Origin: Planctomycetota bacterium
Lineage (GTDB): Bacteria > Planctomycetota > UBA1135 > GCA-002686595
Direction: 5' to 3'
DNA length: 64,000 bases
Assembly (NCBI GenBank): GCA_016795205.1
Contig: JAEUHZ010000051.1
Coordinates: 1 to 64,000 of the forward strand
Part shown: positions 26,982 through 36,039 of the stretch, piece by piece
How positions within the stretch are numbered: the first letter of the stretch is position 1
Layout: each line of letters begins with the position of its first letter
Program-made: the position numbers and the translations under genes
Notes under the pieces: model-generated
What the model was told of the DNA's origin: nothing
Seen by the model: the letters and a program-made list of their open reading frames with translations, nothing else
Databases searched by the model: none

Positions 26982-29900
26982 TCAATCCGGCTGCGTGCGG
27001 ATCTTGAGGGCCGTGACGCCCTGGATCTGGTTCTGCGGGCTGTTGAACGTGGCCGCGAAGTCGAACACGACCGCGAAGCGGATCATGTTCGGGCGCGGGC
27101 TGAAATCGTTGAGCTCCTCGGGGTGGAGCACCCAGGGAGTCAGCGAGCCCGGGACGATCTGCGTCGCCGCGTCGACGTTGCACAGGTCCCCGATCTCACC
27201 CGCCGAGCGCGCGCCCTGGAAGCGCACGTTGAGGTACGAGTTCGCGGAGAACAGGTTCGGGTACCGCTGCTCGATGCTCTCGCCGGGGAACGGGCTGTCC
27301 GCGGGATCGCGGTAGCTGTACTCCTGGCCGCCGAAGAGCACGCGCATGTTCCAGCCGTAGCGCTGCTCCGGGACCGGATCGGCCGGGTCGTCCGCGAGGA
27401 ACACGATCTGGAAGAACGTCCCGACCGGGCGCATCCAGCACGACACCGCGCCCGAGTAGGACTCCGGCCGGAAGCGCGGGACCCGCCAGTCGCCGATCGA
27501 CAGGATGTTGATCGCGTCGACGCCCACGATGCTCGGATCCGTGGGGGCGATGACGCTGGTGATCTCCGAGGCGACCGGCCGGACGTTCAGGCCCTCGAGT
27601 CGGACCAGGCCGGCACCGCCCCGCCCGCCGACGCTGCCCAGCGTGTTCGTGCCTCCCGCCCCGCCGGACACGTTGAGGCGCGGCGGCGAAGCCTGCCCCA
27701 GCGCGGACGAGGGGAAGTTCAAGGCCTGGATGCGGATCGCGCCTCCCGAGCCACCGCCACCGGGCACCGCCCGCTTCGGCCGGAGCTCGGACTCCTCGTC
27801 GTCGGTCGGCACGGCAGCCAACGAGCTGCCGCCGGTGCCACCCCGGGCGTCGATGCGACCCGAGATCGCGAGCAGCGGACCGCCGCAGACGAGCTGGACC
27901 GCGCCGCCGCCGCCGCCGCCCGCCGCGGCCGAGTGGTCGCGCCAGACCGAGACCGTCGTGAACGAGCTGAGGCAGTTCGGCGCGAAGTCCGAGGACTCCG
28001 TCCCGAAGACCGTGGCGCCGCCGCCGCCGCCGCCCGAGCCTCCGCGCAGGAAGCCCAGATCCGCCGAGAGCGTGCGCACGATCGGAAGGGTGCCGGGAGG
28101 CTCGATCCCAACGTCACTCGCCGGGCCGCCCAGACCCGAGCTGCCCACCGGGGGCAGGTTCGCGAAGCCGTCCGTGCTGGTCTGGACCGGGGTCGAAGCG
28201 ACCCCCGGCAGGCCGTCCGTGGCGTAGGCGCCGCCCCCGCCCGGCAGGCCGGTCTGGGCCGAGAGGCACGAGAACCCGAAGGCCGAGAAGCGCAGGTCGG
28301 CGTTGGCGGGCGGGCCGATCGTGACCCCGAGCGGCGTGGCAGTGGGCCAGTGGACCCCCGGGAAACCGGCGCCGATCTCGTCGACGCGCCCGACGCCCTG
28401 CCCGCGGCGCCCGTCCTCCGCGAGCTGCGCGTTCGGGACGTCGACGGCGCCCACCGAGATCATCGACGAGCCACCGTAGTCGAAGCGCGTGGCGCCATCG
28501 CCGCCGCGGCCGCCGTTCGGGCCGCCCGCACCGCCCGACGCACCCAGCGTCGAGGTCGAGTTGTGCGGGGCTGGCGCGGAGCCCGTGACGTCCAGCGTGC
28601 CGAGGATGTTCACGTTGCCGCGGACCAGCACACGCGCGGCCCGCGTGCCCGTGAAGCGCAGCGTGCCGCCGGTCTCGATCGTCAGCGACGAGAACTCGAA
28701 GACGCCGTCCGTGACCGTGACCGTCGGCCAGGTGAGGACGGCGAGCGGGTCGTAGTTCACGCCGGGGCGCTGGTCCGAAAGGATGTCGTGCGGGCCATCG
28801 AGGACGAGCGGGAACGTCTGGTTGTCCGTGTTCAGGACCAGGGTCTCGTTCGGTCGCACGAGCAGGTCGCCCAGGCGCCCTCGGCCGCCGCCTTGACCGC
28901 GGGTCAGCTTCCCGGCCCCCCACACCGCGCTCGAGCGCCGCAGGTCCTGGTTGGCGGTGTCCGTGAAGTTCTCGCCGTCCGCATCGGGCAGCGTCACGGG
29001 CGGGATCAGGATGTACTCCGGGATCACGCTGGCCACCGTCGGGTTGCCCAAGCTGTTGCCGGCGAGGTCCTGCAGATTGCTCGGGACCGTGATCACGAGC
29101 TGGCGCGGGAGCCCGTTCGGGTTGATCTCGGGGTCCAGCGAGCCCGAGGAGGGGATGCCCTCCAGCGGGGTGAAGACCATGACCGTCTTGAGCTGCACGG
29201 GGTCGAGCTCGGCGGTGTAGGTCCCGAACAGGGGTGTGCGGTCGGGCGTCGAGAGGTTTCCGTCGAGGTCGACCTCGACGCGCACGAAGGCCGACTCGCC
29301 CGTCGAGGGGTTGGCCAGCGTCGCGGGGTTCATCAGGTCGTTGAACTCGAAGCGGATGTCGGAACCGCGCCAGACGTCCGTGACGATCGGCTGCGGGGTG
29401 ACCTCGACGTCCGGGATGAAGTCGTTCGGATTCGGGGTGCCCGTGATCGCCTTCTTGACCAGGATGCGCACCGTGGGCGGTCCCGGGACGAGGTCGACCG
29501 CGGGTTGGGAGGTGCGGATGTCGCAGACCAGGCGGCTCTCGTTCTGGGAGCCCGACGTGCTGCGGATGTAGGGGCCTGCTCCCTGCGCCGTGCCCGGGAC
29601 GACCACCCGGTAGGTCGAGTCCGGGTTGAACCCGAAGCTGATCGAGCCATCCGACTCGAAGCTCACCGCGGGGCGGAAGAGGACCTTGCGCGGGTTGTTC
29701 GGGTCGCGGAAGCGCGTCCCGTTCGGGGCGGCGCCCGAGGTCAGGTCGATGATCTGGAAGGACGAGGAGGAGACCGAGGCCTCGTCGACGGGCTGGGAGA
29801 AGAAGACCGCGATTTCCTGGTTCACCGCCGTCTGGTTGAACTGGCAGGTGACTTGGACGCCGCCCTCGCCGCTGCCGCAGCCCAGGGTGCAGGTCTCGAT

Positions 29901-30008
29901 GTACATGGAGCCCCCGCCACCCTCGCCGCCGCCCGAACACGCGGCCAGGCCGAGAAGGAGCCCGAGGCTCGGGAGGATCAGGGAACGACCAGGCGCATTC
30001 ATCGTCAT
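26982..30008 (-). CDS. Giant Ig-like, glycine-rich lipoprotein (family copy 1)
   Basis: About 1008 residues. A lipoprotein signal (LLLGLAACSGG) is followed by a Gly-rich spacer and two Ig-like domains of the SbsA/Big_5 kind (about 45-185 and 205-335; the second ends LQDLAGNSLGNP). Next come beta-helix-like segments (LVRGNVNILGTLDVTG) and long glycine-rich tracts (GGRGGDG, GGGGGGATV, GGGGSGGAIRIQAL). The C-terminal beta domain ends MIRFAVVFDFA...GVTALKIRTQ. Many Cys are scattered through it. Its architecture is shared with proteins at 43461-46931 and, partly, 47077-50355 and 41396-43342. Surface adhesion or matrix building is inference. Candidate starts are GTG 30014, ATG 30008 and ATG 30002. 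Confidence 0.72.
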   Translation of the reverse strand: MTMNAPGRSLILPSLGLLLGLAACSGGGEGGGGSMYIETCTLGCGSGEGGVQVTCQFNQTAVNQEIAVFFSQPVDEASVSSSSFQIIDLTSGAAPNGTRFRDPNNPRKVLFRPAVSFESDGSISFGFNPDSTYRVVVPGTAQGAGPYIRSTSGSQNESRLVCDIRTSQPAVDLVPGPPTVRILVKKAITGTPNPNDFIPDVEVTPQPIVTDVWRGSDIRFEFNDLMNPATLANPSTGESAFVRVEVDLDGNLSTPDRTPLFGTYTAELDPVQLKTVMVFTPLEGIPSSGSLDPEINPNGLPRQLVITVPSNLQDLAGNSLGNPTVASVIPEYILIPPVTLPDADGENFTDTANQDLRRSSAVWGAGKLTRGQGGGRGRLGDLLVRPNETLVLNTDNQTFPLVLDGPHDILSDQRPGVNYDPLAVLTWPTVTVTDGVFEFSSLTIETGGTLRFTGTRAARVLVRGNVNILGTLDVTGSAPAPHNSTSTLGASGGAGGPNGGRGGDGATRFDYGGSSMISVGAVDVPNAQLAEDGRRGQGVGRVDEIGAGFPGVHWPTATPLGVTIGPPANADLRFSAFGFSCLSAQTGLPGGGGAYATDGLPGVASTPVQTSTDGFANLPPVGSSGLGGPASDVGIEPPGTLPIVRTLSADLGFLRGGSGGGGGGATVFGTESSDFAPNCLSSFTTVSVWRDHSAAAGGGGGGAVQLVCGGPLLAISGRIDARGGTGGSSLAAVPTDDEESELRPKRAVPGGGGSGGAIRIQALNFPSSALGQASPPRLNVSGGAGGTNTLGSVGGRGGAGLVRLEGLNVRPVASEITSVIAPTDPSIVGVDAINILSIGDWRVPRFRPESYSGAVSCWMRPVGTFFQIVFLADDPADPVPEQRYGWNMRVLFGGQEYSYRDPADSPFPGESIEQRYPNLFSANSYLNVRFQGARSAGEIGDLCNVDAATQIVPGSLTPWVLHPEELNDFSPRPNMIRFAVVFDFAATFNSPQNQIQGVTALKIRTQPD

Positions 30009-30378
30009 CAGCACGGGTCTCGTCCGATCGATGCGGAGCGGGGAGGGGGGGGTGCGGCCCGCACGGACACGCCGGACCGGCGTGCCGGGGGTCCCGGCTC
30101 GGGGATGGGGCCGCGCACTCTAGCTTCCACGTTCGAGGGGTTGCCACGGATTTCCGCGCGGCCCGCCGCCGCCCTCCGCGCCCCCCGGCGCGGCAGTTGC
30201 CAGCGCTGCCACGCTGGACGGATCCTGTCGGGCCACTGGGGTCAAGTCTCGTGCCGGCATGCCCTCTGGCGCGGGAGCGACTCAGGGCGCACCGTAGAGC
30301 GCGCGCTTTCGCACGCCGACCGCGCGCCCCGCGCTGAAGAACTCCTAGGGCCACTTCGCTGGACCACCGCCGCACCTG
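30009..30378. other. Divergent intergenic region, no gene seen
   Basis: About 370 bases between the giant lipoprotein (minus) and a HEAT lipoprotein (plus). It must hold both promoters, and it contains a perfect palindrome at 30068-30084. No reading frame in it shows recognisable protein sequence. Confidence 0.6.
30068..30084. promoter_or_regulatory. Perfect palindrome upstream of the giant lipoprotein gene
   Basis: CACGCCGG-A-CCGGCGTG: 8-base arms around one base, about 60-75 bases upstream of the lipoprotein start. The short centre argues for a protein-binding site, not a terminator hairpin. The binding protein is unknown. Confidence 0.35.
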
Positions 30379-31215
30379 ATGCTCCGGACGCCGATCCCTC
30401 TCCTTCTCGCCGTGGGTCTCGCGGCGGCCACGGGCTGCTCCGACCGCGCGGCGACCGCCGGCGCGCGCTCCGCGGACGAGCGGGTGGCCGAGCTCACCCA
30501 GGCGCTGACCCCGCTCCCGGGGCACCTGACCTCGGACATCCTCGATGCCCACTTCCACCGTGGGAACGAGCTCGTCGCCGAGCTCTCGCGGGCCGAGCCC
30601 GAGGTCGGCCGCGCGTCGCTCCGGGCCCTCGCCGGACAGCAACACAAGGTCGTGGCGGTCGAGCGCGGTCTGCTCACCGTGGCGGCGCACTCGGCCCCCG
30701 CCGATACGGTCCCGCTGCTCGAGAACCTGGTCCAGAACTACGGACCGTCGCTGGACCTGCGGACCGAGGCGGCCTTGCTGCTCGCCGAGGTCGCGCCCGA
30801 GCGCGCGCTGCCGATCCTCGAGCCGCTCGTGCTGCGCCAGGTCCGCAACCAGACCACGCCCCCAGCCGAGTTCCTGGTCGTGGCCTGGGTCACGGCCTGC
30901 GACAAGACCGGGCGCTCGCCGGTCCCCGAGCTGTGTGACGTGGCGACGAACCTGTTCCAGGAGGGTTCCGCGCGCGTGCGCGCGGTCAAGGAGCTCGGCA
31001 AGCGCCCCGATCCGCGCGGCGAGCGAGCGCTGCGGGCGATCCTGGTCGAGTCGACCGGCGATGGCTACCTGCGACGCATGGCGGCGCAAGCCATCCGCGA
31101 CAGCCTGCCGACCGAGACCGCCTGCGAGATCTTCCGACAGGTCGGGGACAAGGAAGCCGACCTGAACATGCTGCGCTTCCTGGCGGAGATGGTCGACCGG
31201 CTCTGCGGCTCGTGA
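30379..31215 (+). CDS. HEAT-like repeat lipoprotein
   Basis: A 278-residue lipoprotein (signal MLRTPIPLLLAVGLAAATGC, C20) made almost entirely of helical repeats. Examples are VPLLENLVQNYGPSLDLRTEAALLLAEVAPERALPILEPL and RGERALRAILVESTGDGYLRRMAAQAIRDSL, of HEAT/ARM character. No enzymatic motif is seen; such proteins usually act as binding scaffolds at the envelope. Its TGA overlaps the GTG of tatD (GTGA, 31212-31215), so expression is coupled to that gene. Confidence 0.68.
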   Translation: MLRTPIPLLLAVGLAAATGCSDRAATAGARSADERVAELTQALTPLPGHLTSDILDAHFHRGNELVAELSRAEPEVGRASLRALAGQQHKVVAVERGLLTVAAHSAPADTVPLLENLVQNYGPSLDLRTEAALLLAEVAPERALPILEPLVLRQVRNQTTPPAEFLVVAWVTACDKTGRSPVPELCDVATNLFQEGSARVRAVKELGKRPDPRGERALRAILVESTGDGYLRRMAAQAIRDSLPTETACEIFRQVGDKEADLNMLRFLAEMVDRLCGS

Positions 31216-31982
31216 TCTGGGACACGCACGCGCACGTCTTCTGGGACGATTTGCTCCCGGACCTCGACGCCGTCCTGGAGCGCGCGCGCGCCGCCGACGT
31301 GGGCCGCATCGTGGTCGTCGGGACGGACGTCGCGAGCTCCAGGCAGGCCTTCGAGATCTGCCGCGGACGGCAGGGGCTGCACCCCACCGCCGGCGTGCAC
31401 CCCCATGAGGCCCGACACCTCGACCCCGCGGCGAAGGCCGAGATCGAGCGGCTGTGCCGGCTCGCCGCCTGCGTCGCGGTCGGCGAGACGGGCCTCGACC
31501 ACTTCAAGGCCCTCTCGCCGCGCGCGGACCAGCTCGCGGGCTTCGCCTGGCACGCGGAGCTCGCGCGCGAGCTCGGGAAGCCGCTCGTGGTCCACAGCCG
31601 CGCGGCGCACCAGGACACGCTCGACGTCCTGCGCGCCGTGCCCGGCGTCCACGGCGTCATGCACTGCTGGACGATGGGTGTCGCGGAGCTCCCCCACTAC
31701 CTCGACCTGGGGTTTTGGATCTCGTTCTCGGGGGTCGTGACCTACCCGCGCAACGAGCACATCCAGGCGGCAGCGCGCGCCGTCCCGCTCGATCGCATCG
31801 TGTTCGAGACCGACTGCCCGTTCCTCGCACCGCAGAGCCGCCGCGGCCGGTGGCCCAACGAGCCGGCGCTCGTGCGCGAGACGCTGGAATTCACGGCCGC
31901 GCTGCGCGGCGTCGACCCGCGCGAGCTCGCGCAGCGCTCCAGCGCGAACGCGGCGGCCCTCTTCGGACTCGCGCCGAGCTGA
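31212..31982 (+). CDS. tatD: TatD family metal-dependent hydrolase/DNase
   Basis: A 256-residue TIM-barrel hydrolase. Metal ligands are visible as H6 and H8 (DTHAHVFWDD), E in VGETGLDHF, the His residues of VVHSRAAH and VMHCWTMG, and D in IVFETDCPFLAPQ. TatD proteins are 3'-5' DNases/RNases with roles in DNA repair and nucleic-acid turnover. The length is normal for the family (about 260). The start is GTG 31212 within the upstream stop codon. One family feature differs: the usual GEIGLDY reads GETGLDHF. Confidence 0.9.
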   Translation: MIWDTHAHVFWDDLLPDLDAVLERARAADVGRIVVVGTDVASSRQAFEICRGRQGLHPTAGVHPHEARHLDPAAKAEIERLCRLAACVAVGETGLDHFKALSPRADQLAGFAWHAELARELGKPLVVHSRAAHQDTLDVLRAVPGVHGVMHCWTMGVAELPHYLDLGFWISFSGVVTYPRNEHIQAAARAVPLDRIVFETDCPFLAPQSRRGRWPNEPALVRETLEFTAALRGVDPRELAQRSSANAAALFGLAPS

Positions 31983-32007
31983 GGGCCTTCGTCGCCGGCG
32001 CACAATG

Positions 32008-32047
32008 GGCCGCGGGGCGCCGCGCTCGCGCGCGACGCCCCGCGGCC
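32008..32047. terminator. Strong bidirectional hairpin between tatD and the prepilin gene
   Basis: GGCCGCGGGGCG ... CGCCCCGCGGCC, perfect 12-base arms around 16 bases, in the 102-base convergent gap. It lies 38 bases past the prepilin stop and 26 bases past the tatD stop. No U-tract is seen on either side. Confidence 0.55.
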
Positions 32048-32084
32048 GATGCCGAACCGCGTCAGGCGCGGGCCAGCTCGCGCA

Positions 32085-32819
32085 TCACTGGACCGGCGTC
32101 CAGACGTTGCCCGAGACCAGCGACGCGACGCCGACCTGGAGCGGCGAGGCCATGTCGCCAGCGATCGAGAAGCACTCGTCGAAGGTCGGCGTGGTCGTGG
32201 TCGCGGTGAACGGCGTCGCCGTGCGGTTGTTGCACTGGAGCAGGTCGCCTTCCTGGTTCACGAAGAAGCAACGGTTGCCCGTGCCTTCGACGTCGATCGG
32301 CCAGGCGTAGCAGGCCCACAGGATCTCGGCGTTGTTGCTGTCGGGGTACGTGCCGCCCGCGCCACCGTTCGCCTGTTCCGGGATGCCCGGCGTGACACCG
32401 CCGGCCGTGGCGTCCGGCAGCCACATCTGGAAGAAGTAGCCCGAGCGCGAGACGAAGCCGTTGGCATCGACGTTGCCGAAGGCGCTCGACAGCACCGACG
32501 GGCTCAGCTCGTCGACACCGACCGTACCCGGACCGCCGACGCCGCCGGTGTTGACGCGCAGCGGGAACGTACCCGCCATTTCGGCGAAGTAGCCGTACTC
32601 ACCGCCGCCGTCGCCGTCCGTGTCGATGGCGCCGGACGACTGGATCTGCGCCTGCGACGAGCTGATCGAGCGCAGGGTGGCGATGGCCGCGGCTTCGTTG
32701 GCCGCCAGACGCGCGCTCATGAGCTTCGGGATGGCGATGCTCGCGATGATCGCGATGATCGCCACGACGATCATGAGTTCGATGAGAGTGAAACCCGAGT
32801 TGCTGCGATTGCGGATCAT
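32085..32819 (-). CDS. Type IV pilin/pseudopilin precursor (large)
   Basis: A 244-residue prepilin. The leader MIRNRSNSG ends in G9, and the mature protein starts FTLIELMIVVAIIAIIASIAIPKLMSARLAANEAAA with the conserved Glu at +5 (E14), the class III signal cut and N-methylated by PilD. The C-terminal 180 residues form an unusually long globular head with Cys in WACYAWP, NRCFFV, LLQCNN and FDECFS that could form disulfides. The head matches planctomycete-style pilins more than classical PilA. It follows pilT-pilB-pilC on the same strand and has AGGA 4 bases before its ATG and GGAGGG further up. It is probably the major subunit of this machine. Confidence 0.88.
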   Translation of the reverse strand: MIRNRSNSGFTLIELMIVVAIIAIIASIAIPKLMSARLAANEAAAIATLRSISSSQAQIQSSGAIDTDGDGGGEYGYFAEMAGTFPLRVNTGGVGGPGTVGVDELSPSVLSSAFGNVDANGFVSRSGYFFQMWLPDATAGGVTPGIPEQANGGAGGTYPDSNNAEILWACYAWPIDVEGTGNRCFFVNQEGDLLQCNNRTATPFTATTTTPTFDECFSIAGDMASPLQVGVASLVSGNVWTPVQ

Positions 32820-33057
32820 GTGTTCCTAGTTCCCTCCAGGGGCCTCCGAGCCGCCTGTTTCCTGCGGGCCGCTCCGGCCCTCGTTCCCCGTCGCCCCGGT
32901 CCGCCGAGGTCGACCCACGTTGTCTCCCGGGATCCGGCCCCTTGCCGGACCGATTCCCGGTCCGCGCCCAGTCGGCGGCGTTTCCCCGCCGGCCGTGCGC
33001 CGTGCTTCGCTGTCCGTCATCGGTAAGGAGCGAGTCAGGCCTTGAGGCCCAATTCCG
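32820..33057 (-). promoter_or_regulatory. pilC-prepilin intergenic region with two hairpins
   Basis: These 238 bases contain CGGACCG-ATTCC-CGGTCCG (32946-32964) and CGGCGG-CGTTTCC-CCGCCG (32973-32991). The hairpins could stop pilC readthrough or sit in a long prepilin 5' leader. This would allow the prepilin to be expressed at a level separate from the motor genes. I see no clear sigma-54 (GG-N10-GC) promoter. Confidence 0.35.
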
Positions 33058-34296
33058 TCACTTCGCGCCGAGCTGTCCGACCACGTCGAGGATCGGGAGG
33101 AAGACGGACATGACCACCACGCCCACGATGACGCCCATGACCGAGATCAAGAGCGGCTCGATCAGGCTGGTCAGCGACTTGACCGCGGCCTTGACCTGGG
33201 CGTCGTAGAACTCGGCGATCTTCTCGAGCAGCACTTCCAGCGAGCCGGTCCGCTCGCCGATCGCGATCATGCGCGTGACCATCGGCGGGAACACGGGCGA
33301 CTTCGCCAGCGGCTCGGACAGCAGGTTGCCGCCGCGCACGCTCTCGCGGCTGTCGAGCACCACGTTCGAGATGATCTGGTTGCCGGAGGTCGCGGCCACG
33401 ATGTCCAGCGTGCCCATGATCGGAACGCCCGAGCGGATCAGCGTGGCGAAGGTGCGCGAGAAGCGCGCCAGCGCGATCTTGCGACACAGCGGCCCGAACA
33501 CCGGCGCGCGCAGGATGAAGCGGTCCCAGACCAGCGTCCCCTGCTTCGTGCGCTTGGCCAGGACGAAGCCCACGACGAGTGCGAAGCTGCCGAGGACCCA
33601 CGTGATCACGTTGGCCTTCATCCACTCGGCAGTCTCGAGCACGACCGTCGTGATCGCCGGCAGCTCGGAGTCGAGGCTGTCGAACACCTGACGGAAGCCC
33701 GGCACGACGCCCAGCATGAGGAAAGCCGTGATGCCCAGGACGAGCACCATCGAGATGACCGGATAGGTCATCGCCGCCTTGATCTCGCGCCGCAGCGACT
33801 CCGAGGCCTCCTGGTAGTCGGCCAGGCGCTCCAGGATGATGTCCATCTGGCCCGACACCTCGCCGGCCTTGACCATCGAGATGTAGAGGTCGTCGAAGGC
33901 CTTGGGGCACTTCTCCATCGCGGCCGAGAGGTCGTTGCCGCCCCGCACCTCCGAGATCAGCGTCTGGCAGGTCAGCTTGAGACCCGGTGTCTCGGCCTGC
34001 TCGGCCAGGACCTCCAGCGACTCGAGCAGCGCCAAGCCGGCGCCGATCATGGTGGCGAGCTGGCGCGTGAAGATGACCAGCTCCTGCTTGCTGGCCCGCG
34101 CCTTGGGCGCGAACAGCCCGCCGCCCTTGGCCGCGTTGGCCTTGCGCGTGGCCAGGGCACCGGCCTCGTCGACGCGCATCGCGACCAGGTTCTTCTTGCG
34201 CAGCTCCGCGACGACCTCGTTGCGGTCGTTGGCCTGGATGGTCCCCTCGACGGTCTTGCCGGCGGGGTCCTTGGCGGCGTACTTGAAGGTCGTCAC
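33058..34296 (-). CDS. pilC: Type IV pilus/type II secretion inner-membrane platform protein
   Basis: A 412-residue GspF/PilC protein with two T2SSF domains (about 70-195 and 275-400). Each has the conserved FxRQLATMIGAGLALLESL and FSRTFATLIRSGVPIMGTLDIV type repeats, and there are three transmembrane helices. It starts with the ARM-like TTFKYAAKDPAGKTVEGTI segment. The platform couples the cytoplasmic ATPases to pilin insertion. I start at GTG 34296, since the upstream extension is shadow sequence. It lies 23 bases after pilB. Confidence 0.94.
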   Translation of the reverse strand: MTTFKYAAKDPAGKTVEGTIQANDRNEVVAELRKKNLVAMRVDEAGALATRKANAAKGGGLFAPKARASKQELVIFTRQLATMIGAGLALLESLEVLAEQAETPGLKLTCQTLISEVRGGNDLSAAMEKCPKAFDDLYISMVKAGEVSGQMDIILERLADYQEASESLRREIKAAMTYPVISMVLVLGITAFLMLGVVPGFRQVFDSLDSELPAITTVVLETAEWMKANVITWVLGSFALVVGFVLAKRTKQGTLVWDRFILRAPVFGPLCRKIALARFSRTFATLIRSGVPIMGTLDIVAATSGNQIISNVVLDSRESVRGGNLLSEPLAKSPVFPPMVTRMIAIGERTGSLEVLLEKIAEFYDAQVKAAVKSLTSLIEPLLISVMGVIVGVVVMSVFLPILDVVGQLGAK

Positions 34297-34319
34297 GGCG
34301 TCGTCCTGGTTCTGGTGTC

Positions 34320-36029
34320 CTACTCTTCGAGCGTGGTGCGCAGGACCTCCTCCAGGGAGGTGCGCCCGCGCATCGCGTTCAGCAGCCCGACGCGGCGCAG
34401 GGTCAGCATGCCCTGTCGGATCGCCTCGGCCCTGAGGTCGTGGACGGATCGACGCTCGACGATCATTCGCTTGAGCTGCTCGTCGAGATACAGCGACTCG
34501 AGGATGGCGAACCGGCCCTTGTAGCCCCCGCTGCAGCGCCCGCAGCCATCGGGATTGGCCTGCCACAGCTTCAGGCCGTGGATCTCCTCGGGCTTGAACC
34601 CGATGGAAAGAAGTTCCTTCTCCGGCAGCTCGAGTGGACGACGGCAGCCCTCGCAGATCTTGCGCGCCAGGCGCTGCGCCCCGATGCACAGGAGCGAGCT
34701 CGACACCATGAACGGGTCGACGCCCATGTCCATGAGTCGGGTGATCGTGCTGGGCGCGTCGTTCGTGTGCAGCGTCGACAGCACGAGGTGGCCCGTCAGC
34801 GCGGCCTTGACCGCGATGTCGGCGGTCTCCGTGTCACGGATCTCGCCGACCAGCACGACGTCGGGGTCCTGGCGCAGGATCGAGCGCAAGGCGCCCGCGA
34901 ACGTGAGCCCGCGCTTGGGGTTGACCGGCACCTGATTGATGCCGTCCATGCGGTACTCGACCGGGTCCTCGACGGTCACGACGTTCACGTCGGGCGTCGC
35001 GACCTCCTGCACGCACGAGTAGAGCGTGGTCGACTTGCCCGAGCCGGTCGGGCCGGTCACGAGCATCATCCCGTAGGCGGCATTGATCGCCTTGCGAATG
35101 TGCTCCAGCGTCACGGGCTCGTAGCCGAGGGTGTCGAGCTTCAGGGCGGCGGAGCCGCCGTCGAGGATCCGCATGACGGCCTTCTCGCCGCCCACGACCG
35201 GCAGGATCGAGAGGCGGAAGTCGATCGTGCGGCCCTCGAACTTCGCCTGGAACTTGCCGTCCTGGGGCACGAAGCGCTCGGCGATGTCGAGGCTCGCCAT
35301 GATCTTCAGGCGCGAGATCAGCGCCGGCAGGATGCCCTTGGGCGGGGTCATGACCTGCCGCATCGCGCCGTCGATGCGGTAGCGGATGCGCAGCACCTTG
35401 TCGCCCGGCTCGACGTGGATGTCGCTGGCCTTCTCCTTGAGCGCCTTGAGGATCATCAAGTTCGCCAGCTTGACGGCCGGAGAGTCCTCGCCCTGGCCCT
35501 CGAGGGCCTGATCGGAGAGCTCCGCGACGGTCTGTCCGTCGGCCTTGACCTCGATCTGGTCCGTGCTGCCGTGGACCTCGCCGAGCAGCGCGTCGACCTG
35601 CTTGGCCCCGGTCTGGAACGCGCGCTCGAGCGCCTTCACGAGCGCCGGGGGCGAGGCCAGCACCTGTCGGATCTGACAGCCCGTGCGACGCTTCAGGTCG
35701 TCCAGGAGCAGGACGTCGAACGGGTCGCTGACGGCGATCGTCAGCAGGTCGCCGTTCTTCGAGACCGGCAGGACCTGGTGCTCAAGGCACGTCTCCTGCG
35801 GGATGGCCTCGATCGCTGCGGGGTCCGGCGCGGCGTGCGCCAGGTCGACCGGGGCGACCCCGCTGGCGCGCGCCAGCACGTCGAGCAGGTGCGGCTCGGG
35901 CACGGTGCCGGCCGCCAACAGCCCGTCGAGCACGTTCCCGCCCTTGTCGCGGGCCTGGTTCCATTCGGCCTCGCTGACGAGCCCGGCGTCGACGAGCAGT
36001 CGACGGATCTTCCCCGAGACGCGGACCAT
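34320..36029 (-). CDS. pilB: Pilus assembly ATPase PilB/GspE
   Basis: A 569-residue secretion ATPase. It has an N-terminal MshEN-like domain (about 1-150, the kind that binds c-di-GMP in MshE/PilB homologues), Walker A GPTGSGKST, Asp-box VEDPVEYRMDGINQVPVN, Walker B VLVGEIRDTETA and His-box STLHTNDAPSTITRL. The tetracysteine zinc site CEGC ... CGRC near residue 495-520 is present. It powers pilus extension. It lies 10 bases after pilT and upstream of pilC. Regulation by c-di-GMP is possible from the domain type but not shown here. Confidence 0.95.
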   Translation of the reverse strand: MVRVSGKIRRLLVDAGLVSEAEWNQARDKGGNVLDGLLAAGTVPEPHLLDVLARASGVAPVDLAHAAPDPAAIEAIPQETCLEHQVLPVSKNGDLLTIAVSDPFDVLLLDDLKRRTGCQIRQVLASPPALVKALERAFQTGAKQVDALLGEVHGSTDQIEVKADGQTVAELSDQALEGQGEDSPAVKLANLMILKALKEKASDIHVEPGDKVLRIRYRIDGAMRQVMTPPKGILPALISRLKIMASLDIAERFVPQDGKFQAKFEGRTIDFRLSILPVVGGEKAVMRILDGGSAALKLDTLGYEPVTLEHIRKAINAAYGMMLVTGPTGSGKSTTLYSCVQEVATPDVNVVTVEDPVEYRMDGINQVPVNPKRGLTFAGALRSILRQDPDVVLVGEIRDTETADIAVKAALTGHLVLSTLHTNDAPSTITRLMDMGVDPFMVSSSLLCIGAQRLARKICEGCRRPLELPEKELLSIGFKPEEIHGLKLWQANPDGCGRCSGGYKGRFAILESLYLDEQLKRMIVERRSVHDLRAEAIRQGMLTLRRVGLLNAMRGRTSLEEVLRTTLEE

Positions 36030-36039
36030 CGGCCGCGCC

